Shown here one piece after another: positions 17,531-27,355 of a stretch of 64,000 nucleotides of DNA. The position numbers were made by a program, and so were the translations under genes. The stretch is from NCBI RefSeq assembly GCF_000420745.1, contig NZ_ATVN01000007.1, forward strand, positions 62,001 through 126,000, read 5' to 3'. The notes beneath the pieces are model-generated. The model searched no databases. It was not told the DNA's origin and saw nothing but the letters and a program-made list of their open reading frames with translations. Position 1 is the stretch's first letter. Each line of letters starts with the position of its first letter. This stretch comes from Pseudorhodobacter ferrugineus DSM 5888 (GTDB taxonomy: Bacteria; Pseudomonadota; Alphaproteobacteria; Rhodobacterales; Rhodobacteraceae).

Positions 17531-17983
17531 TTATCCAGCCTTCTTTTCCCAACTACCGCCAGCGTCTGACCAATATTGTGCCGCAAGCCCCGCCGCAGTC
17601 AGCGCCTTCCATTGCACGCGGGCGGCGGCAACGGCATCTTCATTCTGCCCATCAAACAGAATAAAAACCCGCTCCAACCCTTCGGCCTCTGCCACGTCGA
17701 CCAAGGCACCATCAACCGCCATAAGGGCTTGGGCCGCGTTGCCAATCGGCCCGCGTCCCAGCAAAATAGGCTGGCGGGCATCATCCGGCCCGCCCTCCAT
17801 TCCATGCGGCAAAAACGCCTCGTCCGGCCCGTGCCACAGCGCCGTATCCAGCTCGTCCAAACCTGCCGCATCCGTGCCGCGCAGCATCACCCGCCAGCCG
17901 GCCTGCAAAGACCGTGTCAGTAAATTGCGCGCCGTATCATCGGCGCGCGATGTGGTCAGGTGGTAAAACATCACCACGCCCAC
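17531..17983 (-). CDS. holC: DNA polymerase III chi subunit
   Basis: 150 residues matching HolC: N-terminal MFYHLTTSRADDTARNLLTRSLQAGWRVMLRG, the segment LDTALWHGPDEAFLPHGMEGGPDD, and near the end RVFILFDGQNEDAVAAARVQWKAL. Chi links the clamp loader to SSB during replication. Either of two ATGs (17983, 17971) could be used; the second matches the usual N-terminus. It lies just downstream of pepA on the same strand, a common arrangement in this family of bacteria. Confidence 0.92.
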   Translation of the reverse strand: MGVVMFYHLTTSRADDTARNLLTRSLQAGWRVMLRGTDAAGLDELDTALWHGPDEAFLPHGMEGGPDDARQPILLGRGPIGNAAQALMAVDGALVDVAEAEGLERVFILFDGQNEDAVAAARVQWKALTAAGLAAQYWSDAGGSWEKKAG

Positions 17984-17988
17984 GGAGA

Positions 17989-19461
17989 TCAGCCTTCAAA
18001 CTTGTCGCGGATCATCCGGTCCAGCGCCATAACGCCCCAACCCGTCGCCCCTTTGGGTGCCAGCGTGGTATCGGATTTCACCAGCGCCGTGCCCGCGATG
18101 TCCAAATGGCACCACGGCATCCCGTCCTTGACGAACCGTTTCAGAAACTGCGCCGCCGTGATCGCACCGCCATCACGCCCGCCCACATTCATCATATCGG
18201 CAATCCGGCTTTTCAACTTAGCGTCATAGGCCTCGCCCATCGGCATCCGCCACGCGCCTTCGCCCTCGGCCTTGCAGGCCTTCAAGAACGCATTGCACAG
18301 ATCATCATCATTCGAAAAAACGCCTGTGTTTTCATGGCCCAAGGCCACAATAATCGCCCCCGTCAAGGTGGCCAAATTGATCATGCCCACCGGATTAAAC
18401 CGTTCCTGAACATACCACATGATATCGGCCAGTACCAAACGCCCCTCGGCATCGGTGTTAATCACCTCAATCGTGTCGCCTTTCATGGATTTGACCACGT
18501 CACCGGGGCGTTGCGCGCGCCCGTCCGGCATGTTTTCGACCAGCCCCACAATCCCAACCACATTGGCCTTGGCACGCCGCAGCGCCAGCGTGCGCATCAC
18601 GCCTGACACAACACCAGCCCCGCCCATATCCATCGTCATATCTTCCATCCCGCCTGCTGGCTTGATGGAAATGCCACCCGTATCGAACACCACGCCCTTG
18701 CCAACTAGCGCAAAAGGGGCCTCCGATCCGCCGCCATTCCACGACATGACAACAACCGATGACGGGCTTTCCGACCCCTGCCCCACACCCAACAGCGCGC
18801 CCATACCCAGTTTGGCCAAATCGGCCTCTTCCAGAATTTCAACCTCCAACCCCAGTTCCTGCATTGCGGCAAGACGGGCGGCAAAATCATCGGTGGTCAG
18901 CACATTGGCCGGTTCATTCACCAGATCGCGGGTGAAAAACACGCCTTCGGCCACGGCCGCCATCGGTTTGGCCGCCAGCGCCACCGCCTCGGGGTCTTTG
19001 ACCATCATCTTGACCACACCGCGCGCGGTTGGCTCGCCCGTCTTGTGCGGCTCGAAATCATAGGCCCGCATCGCAAGGCCGAATGACACCTCCGCCGCGC
19101 GCACCATTGATCCTGCGAGAACCAGCGCGCCCGATTTGCCAACGGCACGGCCAATTGCAGCCCCAGCTTTGCGCGCGGTCGCCACATCAGCGCGCGGGCC
19201 TGCCTTGACGATCTGCAACGCCTCCGCCGCCAAACCCGCAGGCCAGGCAAGATCGGCACTTTCGCCCGCCTTAACCTTGCCCCAAGCATCCGAGCCCAAA
19301 AACCGGTTCAGCGCACCCTTGGTCAAACGGTTCAACCGCCGCGCCGCAGGGCTACGGGCCGTATCATCCTCGGGGGCGACCAACAGCGCCACGCGGCCAG
19401 CAAAGGCCGCAAGCACCTCAAGATCGGTTTCCAAAAACTGAATGGGCAAAGGATGTGTCAT
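17989..19461 (-). CDS. pepA: Leucyl aminopeptidase (M17 cytosol aminopeptidase)
   Basis: 490-residue two-metal aminopeptidase. The M17 signature NTDAEGRLVLAD is intact, as are the upstream metal and substrate region LVGKGVVFDTGGISIKPAGGMEDMTMDMGGAG and the ATLTGA segment. It releases N-terminal residues from peptides in the cytoplasm. It is divergent from lptF, with a 227-bp gap that must hold both promoters, and is followed closely by holC. Confidence 0.96.
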   Translation of the reverse strand: MTHPLPIQFLETDLEVLAAFAGRVALLVAPEDDTARSPAARRLNRLTKGALNRFLGSDAWGKVKAGESADLAWPAGLAAEALQIVKAGPRADVATARKAGAAIGRAVGKSGALVLAGSMVRAAEVSFGLAMRAYDFEPHKTGEPTARGVVKMMVKDPEAVALAAKPMAAVAEGVFFTRDLVNEPANVLTTDDFAARLAAMQELGLEVEILEEADLAKLGMGALLGVGQGSESPSSVVVMSWNGGGSEAPFALVGKGVVFDTGGISIKPAGGMEDMTMDMGGAGVVSGVMRTLALRRAKANVVGIVGLVENMPDGRAQRPGDVVKSMKGDTIEVINTDAEGRLVLADIMWYVQERFNPVGMINLATLTGAIIVALGHENTGVFSNDDDLCNAFLKACKAEGEGAWRMPMGEAYDAKLKSRIADMMNVGGRDGGAITAAQFLKRFVKDGMPWCHLDIAGTALVKSDTTLAPKGATGWGVMALDRMIRDKFEG

Positions 19462-19688
19462 ATCGGGTCAGGTCCGCTGTTTGGGTCGCGGGGTCAGGCA
19501 ACACAGTCGCCCCCCACATAATCCCACAAACCCTAGCCCCACCCCATCCGGTTTACCAGACCCGACAGAAACCCGTCATAAAGGCGTGTTTTTGCCCAAA
19601 CCACCCCCGACACTCCCCAGATATAAGTTTTATCCGGCGGCGAATTCCGTTAGTGTCGAAACAATGTAAAAGTGAGGAGAAACAGCGC

Positions 19689-20834
19689 GTGTCCAGATTC
19701 GACAGATATTTACTGTCGCAATTTCTTGCGCTTTTCGGATTTTTCTCACTAATTCTGGTATTGATCTATTGGGTCAACCGCGCCGTGGGCCTGTTTGACC
19801 GGATCATCGGTGATGGCCAATCCGCGCTGGTTTTCTTGGAAATCTCGCTTTTGACCCTGCCAAATGTGATCCGCATTGTGCTCCCCGTATCGGCCTTTGC
19901 CGCCGCCGTCTATACGACCAATCGCCTAACCCAAGACGGCGAATTGGTGGTGATGCAGGCCACTGGGTTTTCCGCTTTCCGGCTTGCGCGCCCTGTCCTT
20001 TACTTTGGACTCTGCGTGACCTTGATGCTGGTCATGCTTTACAACGTAATCGTTCCCGCTAGCCGCACCGTTCTGGCTGAACGTTCGTCAGAAATCAGCG
20101 CCAATGTCACCGCGCGTTTGCTGGTCGATGGCACGTTCATGCATCCCACCAATGGCATCACCTTTTACATTCGCGACATTTCCGACACGGGCGAACTTCG
20201 CGATATCTTTCTGACCGATACGCGGACGGCCGGCACCTCAACAACCTTTACGGCACGGCGGGCCTTGCTGGTGCGCGGCGATATCGAACCCAAGTTGATC
20301 ATGTTCGACGGGATGACACAATCTTATGACGCCGCCAAAAAGCGGCTCTCGGTCGTTCACTTTTCCGATTTCACTTATGATTTGGGTGGTATGCTTGCCG
20401 CAGGTGCTGCCTCTGGCCGCAGTCTCGAAGAACTGTCGACTGCCGAACTTTTGTTTCCGACCCCTGCACTTCTGCAAGAAACGGGGCAAACCCGCGCGGC
20501 CTTCTTGTCAGATGGGCACGCCCGCATCGGCCAGCCCTTTTTGGCCTTGGCCACGTCTCTTATAGGCTTTTCCGCATTGCTTTTGGGCGCGTTCAGCCGG
20601 TTTGGCCTTTGGCGCCAGATCATCGGGGCGATTGTATCATTGATTGTGGTGCAAATGGTCAACAACGCTGGCTTTGCCGCGTCGCTTACCTCGGACAGCG
20701 CTTGGGTTTTGGTCTATGTCGCACCGATGCTTGGCATCGGGGCATCGGTGGTGATGCTGTGGGTCGCCCAACGGCCCCGCCGCCGCCACATCGCAGGCCC
20801 TGGCCCAAACAGCAGCGAAGGGGCCGCCGCATGA
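19689..20834 (+). CDS. lptF: LPS export ABC permease LptF
   Basis: Permease of the LptB2FG complex that extracts LPS from the inner membrane. 381 residues from GTG at 19689, chosen because a GAGGAGA precedes it and VSRFDRYLLSQFLALFGFF matches the family N-terminus; in-frame codons further up translate into non-conserved sequence. Three N-terminal helices, a periplasmic beta-jellyroll (about residues 110-260) and three C-terminal helices are visible. Its TGA overlaps the lptG ATG. Confidence 0.94.
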   Translation: MSRFDRYLLSQFLALFGFFSLILVLIYWVNRAVGLFDRIIGDGQSALVFLEISLLTLPNVIRIVLPVSAFAAAVYTTNRLTQDGELVVMQATGFSAFRLARPVLYFGLCVTLMLVMLYNVIVPASRTVLAERSSEISANVTARLLVDGTFMHPTNGITFYIRDISDTGELRDIFLTDTRTAGTSTTFTARRALLVRGDIEPKLIMFDGMTQSYDAAKKRLSVVHFSDFTYDLGGMLAAGAASGRSLEELSTAELLFPTPALLQETGQTRAAFLSDGHARIGQPFLALATSLIGFSALLLGAFSRFGLWRQIIGAIVSLIVVQMVNNAGFAASLTSDSAWVLVYVAPMLGIGASVVMLWVAQRPRRRHIAGPGPNSSEGAAA

Positions 20835-21925
20835 CACTTAGCCTGTACTTTGTCATGCGGTTTTTGAAAGTGGTCGCACAGGTATTTTTTGTGTTCTTCG
20901 GCATCATGATGCTGACCGACATGGTCGAACAGCTCCGCCGCTTTTCCGCACAAAACATTTCCCTAACTGATGCGGCCACCTTGGCTTTGCTGAACATACC
21001 CTCCAGTTTATACCGCATCTTGCCACTTATATTCGTCCTTGCGGCGATTGCGCTGTTTCTGGCACTGGCAAAAAGCAGCGAATTGGTGGTGGTTCGTGCA
21101 GCGGGGCGGTCGGGGCTGCGGTTCTTGCTGGCCCCCGTCACAACCGCTTTGGCCCTTGGAGCCTTTGCGGTTGGTGTGCTCAATCCTTTGGTCGCGGCAA
21201 CGTCCAAACATTATGACGACTTATATGCCCGTCAGGCCCGTGGCGCAGAAAGCGTTCTGTCGCTCAGTGAAAACGGTCTATGGTTGCGTCAGGGCACCAG
21301 TGACGGACAAACCGTCATCAACGCCGCGCGCGCAGATCGCGAAGGCACGCGCCTGTTTGGTGTCACCTTCCTGATCTATGATCAAAACGGCACGCCGATC
21401 CAGCGGATCGAGGCCGAAGAGGCCGTTCTGGAAACCGGCGCATGGGCGCTGACCCAAGCCAAATACTGGGATCTGACCGCCCCGAACCCCGAAGTGTCGG
21501 CCGAGGTGAAACCCGCCGCCAGCCTTGCGTCGGAATTGACCCGCGACCGGATCCGCGACAGTTTTGGAGACCCGTCTTCCATTCCGATCTGGGCCTTGCC
21601 CGGCTACATTCACAAACTTGAACTGGCCGGATTTTCCGCAAGGTCGCACCGCGTCTGGATGCAAATGGAAATGGCGCTGCCCCTGCTTTTGGCCGCCATG
21701 GTCCTTGTGGCCGCAGGCTTTACCATGCGCCACGCGCGGTCTGGTAAAATCGGGCAAAGCGTTCTATTTGCGCTTGCAGGCGGTTTTGCCATCTTCTTTC
21801 TCCGCAACTTCGCGCAGGTTTTGGGTGAAAGCGGACAAATTTCGGTCTATCTTGCGGCTTGGACCCCCCCTGTCGCCGCCATTTTACTGTCCCTCGGGTT
21901 GTTACTGCATTTGGAGGACGGCTGA
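20831..21925 (+). CDS. lptG: LPS export ABC permease LptG
   Basis: Partner permease of LptF; 364 residues. The start MTLSLYFVMRFLKVVAQVFFVFFGIMML is set by an ATGA overlap with lptF. Topology is again 3 + 3 helices around a periplasmic jellyroll (about 100-260). The segment LAKSSELVVVRAAGRSG is the coupling region that meets LptB. Its TGA shares one base with the lptD ATG, so lptF-lptG-lptD are coupled. No lptB or lptC is in this block. Confidence 0.94.
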   Translation: MTLSLYFVMRFLKVVAQVFFVFFGIMMLTDMVEQLRRFSAQNISLTDAATLALLNIPSSLYRILPLIFVLAAIALFLALAKSSELVVVRAAGRSGLRFLLAPVTTALALGAFAVGVLNPLVAATSKHYDDLYARQARGAESVLSLSENGLWLRQGTSDGQTVINAARADREGTRLFGVTFLIYDQNGTPIQRIEAEEAVLETGAWALTQAKYWDLTAPNPEVSAEVKPAASLASELTRDRIRDSFGDPSSIPIWALPGYIHKLELAGFSARSHRVWMQMEMALPLLLAAMVLVAAGFTMRHARSGKIGQSVLFALAGGFAIFFLRNFAQVLGESGQISVYLAAWTPPVAAILLSLGLLLHLEDG

Positions 21926-24072
21926 TGCGTCTTGTGTTGCAAATCTTGTGTCTTTTCTTGCTCACAGCCACTCCGCTGCGCGCGCAAGACCTTGCCTCGC
22001 TTGTCGCGGACCGTGTGGCCATCGCCGGCAATGATACGCTTGTGGCCCAAGGCAATGTCGAGGTCTTTCAAAACGGCAAACGCCTGAAGGCGTCAAAAAT
22101 CACCTATGATCGTGGCGCGGATCTGTTGTCGATCACCGGCCCAATTGTCCTGACAGATGACGCAGGAACAATTGTTCTTGCCGATCAGGCCGAACTCTCT
22201 TCCGACTTCTCCGATGGCATCTTACAAAGCGCGCGGGTTGTGCTTGACCAGCAGTTACAGCTGGCCGCCTCCGAAATGATGCGCATCGGGGGGCGCTATA
22301 CCAGCTTGAACAACTCGGTTGTGTCGTCATGCAAAGTCTGCGCATCCAACCCCACCCCTTTGTGGGAAATCCGCGCAACGCGTGTGGTTCATGATGCGCA
22401 GGAACGTCAGATCTATTTTGACAATGCCAGCTTCCGCGTCGTCGGCGTGCCTGTCTTTTGGGTGCCGTATCTGCGCATGCCAGATCCCACCCTGAAACGT
22501 CAAACAGGGTTTTTGGCACCGTCGTTCCGTACCACCAGCGATCTCGGTTTTGGCGTAAAGGTGCCGTATTTCATTCGCATCGGCGATGACAAAGATCTGA
22601 CCGTTACGCCCTATGTGTCCTCGAAAAACGCTCGCACATTGGAATTGCGGTATCGTCAAGCCTTTGACTCGGGTCAGATCGAATTCACCGGTGCCTTGTC
22701 ACGCGATCAACGCTTGCTCGGCCAGACGCGCGGCTATTTGGCTGGCAAAGGCCAATTCGCTTTGCCCCGTGATTTCACCCTGTCGTTCTCGGGGACAATA
22801 GTATCCGACAACGCCTATCTTTTGGATTACGGCATTTCTGCCGAAGACCGGATCGACAGCCGTATCGAGGTAACCCGCACGCGCCGCAACGAATATATAT
22901 CCGGGCGGCTGATCAATTTTCGGTCCATCCGCGACCTTGATGTGAACAGCACCCTGCCGTCCATCGTTACCGATGTCACCTATCAACGCCGCTTTTCGCC
23001 CGGTTCCATTGGCGGCGAAGGCGGGTTTCGGCTCCAATCGCACAGCCATTATCGGAGTTCAAACAACCCGCTCTATAGTGATCTTGATGGCATCAGCGAT
23101 GGCATCAGCGATGGCCGCGATATGTCGCGCCTATCCATGACTGCCGACTGGCGACGCAACTGGATTTTGCCGGGCGGTGTCCTGGCCGCTGCTTTGACCG
23201 AAGTAAACGGCGACTACTACCGCATCCGTCAGGATAATGCGTTTGCAGGCAACAGCTTTCGCGGGGCAGCAGGCGCGGGCGTTGAATTGCGCTGGCCTTG
23301 GGTCAAATCGGGCGCAGGTGGGGTAAACCACGTGATCGAACCCGTGGCGCAATTGGTTTGGGCCCGCAAATCAAACAGCAATATCCCGAATGAAGACAGC
23401 GCCTTGGTCGAATTTGACGAAGGTAATCTGTTCTCGGTTAACCGTTTTCCCGGCGCGGATGAAGTGGAACAAGGCCCCTATGCCAATCTTGGCATCGGCT
23501 ATACCCGCTATGACCCTGCGGGTTGGTCGCTTGGTATCACGGTTGGCCGCGTCTACCGCACTGCGAACAACGCTCAGTTCAGCGCGGCGTCCGGTCTTGC
23601 GGGCAAATCGTCGGATTGGTTGGCTGCCGTTCAGCTTTCCATCGCAAATGGCGTGTCCTTGACCAATCGCATGGTATTTGACGACCGTTTCAAATTGACA
23701 AAAGGCGAAATGCGCCTTGCCTTGGACCGCGAAACCTATGGCGTTTCATCCTCTTACGTCCATCTTTTGGCCGATGCCCGTGAAGGCCGCATTGATGATG
23801 TTTCCCAGGTCACCTTGGACGGCCGCTATGATTTCGCCCCGAACTGGGAGGCAAAAGTAAGCACACGTTATGATTTTGTCGCCAACCGCGCGGCCTCGGC
23901 AGGTCTTAACCTTGCATTCCGCAACGAATGCCTCAAACTCGATATGGCCCTTGCGCGCCGCTTCACCTCGTCGACCAGCATCAAGCCGACCACCAGTTTC
24001 GGCCTCTCCGTCGACCTTTTGGGCTTTGGCGGCAAAGCGAAACGCGGCCCCGCTGCCGCTTGTAGCGGTTAA
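21925..24072 (+). CDS. lptD: LPS-assembly outer-membrane protein LptD
   Basis: Outer-membrane barrel that inserts LPS into the outer leaflet. 715 residues with a signal peptide (MRLVLQILCLFLLTATPLRAQ), an OstA jellyroll (about 40-180: VAQGNVEVFQNGKRLKASKITYDRGADLLSITGP) and a C-terminal barrel. Cysteines at SSCKVCASN, NECLKLD and near the C-terminus (AACSG) may form the inter-domain disulfides. A 12-bp in-frame tandem repeat at 23086-23109 gives DGISDGISDGRD in a probable loop. Start ATG overlaps the lptG stop. Confidence 0.94.
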   Translation: MRLVLQILCLFLLTATPLRAQDLASLVADRVAIAGNDTLVAQGNVEVFQNGKRLKASKITYDRGADLLSITGPIVLTDDAGTIVLADQAELSSDFSDGILQSARVVLDQQLQLAASEMMRIGGRYTSLNNSVVSSCKVCASNPTPLWEIRATRVVHDAQERQIYFDNASFRVVGVPVFWVPYLRMPDPTLKRQTGFLAPSFRTTSDLGFGVKVPYFIRIGDDKDLTVTPYVSSKNARTLELRYRQAFDSGQIEFTGALSRDQRLLGQTRGYLAGKGQFALPRDFTLSFSGTIVSDNAYLLDYGISAEDRIDSRIEVTRTRRNEYISGRLINFRSIRDLDVNSTLPSIVTDVTYQRRFSPGSIGGEGGFRLQSHSHYRSSNNPLYSDLDGISDGISDGRDMSRLSMTADWRRNWILPGGVLAAALTEVNGDYYRIRQDNAFAGNSFRGAAGAGVELRWPWVKSGAGGVNHVIEPVAQLVWARKSNSNIPNEDSALVEFDEGNLFSVNRFPGADEVEQGPYANLGIGYTRYDPAGWSLGITVGRVYRTANNAQFSAASGLAGKSSDWLAAVQLSIANGVSLTNRMVFDDRFKLTKGEMRLALDRETYGVSSSYVHLLADAREGRIDDVSQVTLDGRYDFAPNWEAKVSTRYDFVANRAASAGLNLAFRNECLKLDMALARRFTSSTSIKPTTSFGLSVDLLGFGGKAKRGPAAACSG

Positions 24073-24159
24073 GGTGTTGCCATGACCCCAACCCACAGAG
24101 TACCACAGTTTCAACAGATCGCCGCCGAAAGGCCGAATGATCCTTGCGAAGAGAAGAAA

Positions 24160-25389
24160 ATGATGATCCGCGCCGTAGTCAAAGCCCCCGCCTTCACACC
24201 TCTGGCCCTCATTCTCGCATTGGCCGCCCTTTTGCTGGGTGCCGCCCCGATCCAAGCCCAAAACCTGTTTGCGCCGCGCGTCTATGTCAACGACCGCGCG
24301 ATAACAGAATTTGAGGTGCAACAGCGCGTGCAGATGCTGCGCCTGTTCCAAACCCAGGGCGATCTTGAAAAAGAGGCGCTGAAAGCGTTGATAGAAGACC
24401 GCTTGCGCATGTCGGCGGCCAAGGCGCTGAAGATCACCGCCACGCCCGAACAGATTATGGGCGGGATGGAAGAGTTCGCCTCCCGCGCAAACCTGACGGC
24501 TGAACAGTTTGTTGCGGCATTGGGTCAGGCAGGCGTCTCGGCAGAAACCTTCCGCGATTTCGTGCAGGCCGGTTTAGTGTGGCGTGAAGTCGTGCGCGCC
24601 ACCTATGTGGGCCGCATTTCGGTATCAGACGCCGAGGTAGACCGTGTCCTTGCCAAAGGCGATGGTACCACAGGCGTGCGTGTCCTTGTGTCCGAATTGG
24701 TTATTCCTGCCCCTGCGGGTCAGGAAAAGGCAGCGCTCGACCGCGCCAACCGTATACGCTCGCAAATCACCTCTGAAAGCAGCTTTGCCGCCTCCGCGCG
24801 CCGTAATTCGGCGGCTGCAACAGCGGGCCGTGGCGGGCGATTGGAGTGGATGCCACTGGCAAACCTGCCCGCAGCGCTTACCCCCGTGATCCTTGGCCTT
24901 GCCCCGGGTGAAGTGTCGCAGCCAGTCAATATGGGGGGGGCGGTTGGCTTGTTCCAACTGCGCGCGATTGAAAAACCGAACGGCCCCGGCGTGGGGTCGG
25001 TCAATGTCGATTATGCCCAATACAGCCTGCCCGCAGCAACTGGGGCCGCAGAGGCCGCCACCATCCGCGCCAAGGTTGACACCTGCAACGATCTTTATGC
25101 CATCGCCAAAGGCCAGCCGGCAGACCGCCTGATCCGCGAAACCAAGCCTGCATCGACGCTGCCCACCAACACAGGCCGCGCCTTGGCCTCGCTGGATCCG
25201 GGCGAAAGCGTCGATTTCCCCAGCGGTGCGGCCCATGTCTTCTTGATGCTCTGCGCCCGTAATCCGGTGGCTGACGATAGCGCGACCCGAGACAGCATGC
25301 GCGAAAAGCTTATCAATGAACAGCTTGCCGCCAAGGCCCAAAGCCTGCTGGAAGAGCTGCGCTTTGACGCCATCATCCGCGAACCCTAA
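24160..25389 (+). CDS. surA: Periplasmic chaperone/peptidyl-prolyl isomerase SurA
   Basis: 409 residues. The ATG at 24160 (AAGAGAAG upstream) gives a proper signal sequence ending LLGAAPIQAQ; an upstream ATG at 24082 would place 26 polar residues before it. The N-terminal chaperone domain (VYVNDRAITEFEVQQRVQMLRLF) is followed by one parvulin domain (about 160-265: GVRVLVSELVIPA ... GRGGRLEWMP ... GEVSQPV). SurA escorts outer-membrane proteins, including LptD, encoded just upstream. Only one recognisable parvulin domain, against two in E. coli. Confidence 0.88.
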   Translation: MMIRAVVKAPAFTPLALILALAALLLGAAPIQAQNLFAPRVYVNDRAITEFEVQQRVQMLRLFQTQGDLEKEALKALIEDRLRMSAAKALKITATPEQIMGGMEEFASRANLTAEQFVAALGQAGVSAETFRDFVQAGLVWREVVRATYVGRISVSDAEVDRVLAKGDGTTGVRVLVSELVIPAPAGQEKAALDRANRIRSQITSESSFAASARRNSAAATAGRGGRLEWMPLANLPAALTPVILGLAPGEVSQPVNMGGAVGLFQLRAIEKPNGPGVGSVNVDYAQYSLPAATGAAEAATIRAKVDTCNDLYAIAKGQPADRLIRETKPASTLPTNTGRALASLDPGESVDFPSGAAHVFLMLCARNPVADDSATRDSMREKLINEQLAAKAQSLLEELRFDAIIREP

Positions 25390-25392
25390 GAT

Positions 25393-26457
25393 ATGGCGCA
25401 AGCTTTGGCCTCAAAGCCCGTCGCGCTTACCTGCGGCGAACCGGCGGGCATTGGCCCTGAAATAGCGGCCCATGCGCGCAAGGCGCTGGGTGCCAGCCTG
25501 CCGTTTTTCTGGATCGGCGATCCCCGCCACCTGCCCGCAGATTGCACCTTTCAGCTGATCGACACGCCCGCGATGGCCGCCGCCGTGCCACCCCATATCC
25601 TGCCGGTGTTGCACCACCCGTTTACCGGCCCCGCCACAGCGGGGACCGCCCAACCCCGCCATGCCGCCGATGTCATCGCCGTGATCGCACGCGCCGTGGC
25701 ATTGGTCCAAGCAGGCGCGGCGTCAGCGGTCTGCACCGCTCCCATCAACAAAAAAGCCCTGAAGGATGGCGCGGGTTTCGCCTTTCCGGGCCACACCGAA
25801 TACTTGGCCAGCCTTGGCGGCGTCGACCGCGTTGTGATGATGCTCGCCTGCCCCGACCTGCGCGTGGTGCCAGTGACCATCCATATCCCGCTGGCCGATG
25901 TGCCGACCGCGCTAACGGCTGCAGCCCTTGAAGACACCATCCGCATCACCCACGCCGCCTTGATCCGCGATTTCGGGCTGCCTGCCCCACGCATCGCCGT
26001 AGCAGGCCTGAACCCCCATGCAGGCGAAGGCGGCGCTATGGGGCTTGAGGATTTGACCCTGATCACCCCCGTGTTGGACCGTCTGCGCGCCGAAGGAATG
26101 CACATCGCAGGTCCCTTACCCGCCGACACGATGTTTCACGCGGCCGCCCGCGCCCGCTATGACGTGGCGGTTTGCATGTACCATGACCAAGCCTTGATTC
26201 CGATCAAGACCATAGATTTTGCGGGTGGCGTAAACCTGACCCTTGGCCTGCCGTTCGTGCGCACCTCGCCCGATCATGGCACCGCTTTTGACATTGCAGG
26301 GCGCGGCATTGCAGACCCAACCAGCCTGATTGCAGCGCTGCGCATGGCGCATGAAATGGCGGCCGCGCGTCAAGCAGCGGGGGGGGGCACACCCCCCGCA
26401 CCCCCCGTGGAGTATTTGTTCAAAGATGAAAGCGGGGGCGATGATGGCCGCGATTGA
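25393..26457 (+). CDS. pdxA: 4-hydroxythreonine-4-phosphate dehydrogenase
   Basis: Oxidises 4-phosphohydroxy-L-threonine in the DXP-dependent pyridoxal phosphate pathway. 354 residues with family motifs [50 protein letters not shown] and [14 protein letters not shown], whose His residues bind the divalent metal. The last ~24 residues ([25 protein letters not shown]) are encoded by a dispersed repeat containing a run of nine G, so the natural C-terminus has been replaced or extended. It starts four bases after surA and overlaps rsmA. Confidence 0.95.
   Translation: MAQALASKPVALTCGEPAGIGPEIAAHARKALGASLPFFWIGDPRHLPADCTFQLIDTPAMAAAVPPHILPVLHHPFTGPATAGTAQPRHAADVIAVIARAVALVQAGAASAVCTAPINKKALKDGAGFAFPGHTEYLASLGGVDRVVMMLACPDLRVVPVTIHIPLADVPTALTAAALEDTIRITHAALIRDFGLPAPRIAVAGLNPHAGEGGAMGLEDLTLITPVLDRLRAEGMHIAGPLPADTMFHAAARARYDVAVCMYHDQALIPIKTIDFAGGVNLTLGLPFVRTSPDHGTAFDIAGRGIADPTSLIAALRMAHEMAAARQAAGGGTPPAPPVEYLFKDESGGDDGRD
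26379..26431 (+). repeat. Dispersed GC-hairpin/GAGTATTT repeat, copy 1 (inside pdxA 3' end)
   Basis: A G9 run (26379-26387) faces two C6 runs, followed by GAGTATTT, three bases and CAAAGATGAAA (ending 26431). The same two-part layout recurs at 30381, 34365, 40534 and 47190. This copy is read through as the pdxA C-terminus and reaches within ten bases of the rsmA start. Confidence 0.75.
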
Positions 26458-27280
26458 TGGGCTGCCCAGCCTTGCCACCGTTATTCGCACGCATGATCTG
26501 GTCGCCAAAAAACAACTAGGCCAGAACTTTTTGCTGGATTTGAACCTGACGTCGAAAATCGCGCGGTCGGCAGGCGATTTGACGCAATGTGATGTGCTGG
26601 AGGTAGGTCCCGGCCCCGGCGGTTTGACCCGCGGTTTGCTGGCCGAAGGCGCGCGCCGCGTGCTGGCGGTTGAAAAAGACGCGCGCTGCATGCCTGCCTT
26701 GGCCGAGATTTCCGATGCCTATCCTGGGCGATTGGAGGTATTGAATGCGGATGCTTTGGGCCTTGATATATCGACCCATCTGACACCGCCTGTGCGTGTG
26801 GTCGCCAACTTGCCTTATAACATCGGGACCGAGCTGTTGATCCGTTGGCTTTCACCCGCGGAATGGCCACCGTTCTGGACCAGCCTGACGCTGATGTTTC
26901 AAAAAGAAGTGGCGCAACGCATCGTGGCCAAACCGGGCGACAAGGCGTATGGACGCCTTGCGCTTTTGGCCCAATGGCGCACCGATCCGAAAATCGTGCT
27001 GACCTTGCCTCCAGAGGCGTTCAGCCCCCCACCCAAGGTTCATTCTGCCGTGGTGCATCTGACGCGACTAGAGGAACCCCGATACCCCGCCAATCCGGTG
27101 ATGTTGTCACGGCTGACCGCAATGGCCTTTAACCAGCGCCGCAAGATGCTGCGGTCCAGCCTGAAGGGCATGGGGCCTGATATTGAGGACCGGCTGAATG
27201 CAGTTGGTATTGCGCCCACGGCCCGCGCCGAAGAAATCTCGCTTGAGAAATTTTGTGCGCTGTCTCGCGGGTTTGACTGA
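26441..27280 (+). CDS. rsmA: 16S rRNA dimethyladenosine transferase RsmA/KsgA
   Basis: Dimethylates two adjacent adenines near the 3' end of 16S rRNA. 279 residues: [22 protein letters not shown]-binding [15 protein letters not shown], and catalytic [11 protein letters not shown] are all present, as is the C-terminal [17 protein letters not shown]. It starts inside the end of pdxA with ATGATG, so either of two ATGs may be used; a GGGGG tract upstream may serve as ribosome site. The pdxA-rsmA order is classical. Confidence 0.95.
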   Translation: MMAAIDGLPSLATVIRTHDLVAKKQLGQNFLLDLNLTSKIARSAGDLTQCDVLEVGPGPGGLTRGLLAEGARRVLAVEKDARCMPALAEISDAYPGRLEVLNADALGLDISTHLTPPVRVVANLPYNIGTELLIRWLSPAEWPPFWTSLTLMFQKEVAQRIVAKPGDKAYGRLALLAQWRTDPKIVLTLPPEAFSPPPKVHSAVVHLTRLEEPRYPANPVMLSRLTAMAFNQRRKMLRSSLKGMGPDIEDRLNAVGIAPTARAEEISLEKFCALSRGFD

Positions 27281-27303
27281 CCATTCAAGCAACCATTGCG
27301 CAT

Positions 27304-27339
27304 AAAAAAAGCCGGGTGCATCGCTGCGCCCCGGCTTTT
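27304..27339. terminator. Bidirectional terminator between rsmA and the DUF4167 gene
   Basis: AAAAGCCGGG (27307-27316) pairs with CCCGGCTTTT (27330-27339), with an A run on the left and a T run on the right. It lies between two convergent genes and can serve both. Confidence 0.85.
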
Positions 27340-27355
27340 CATCACTGTGCCACGC

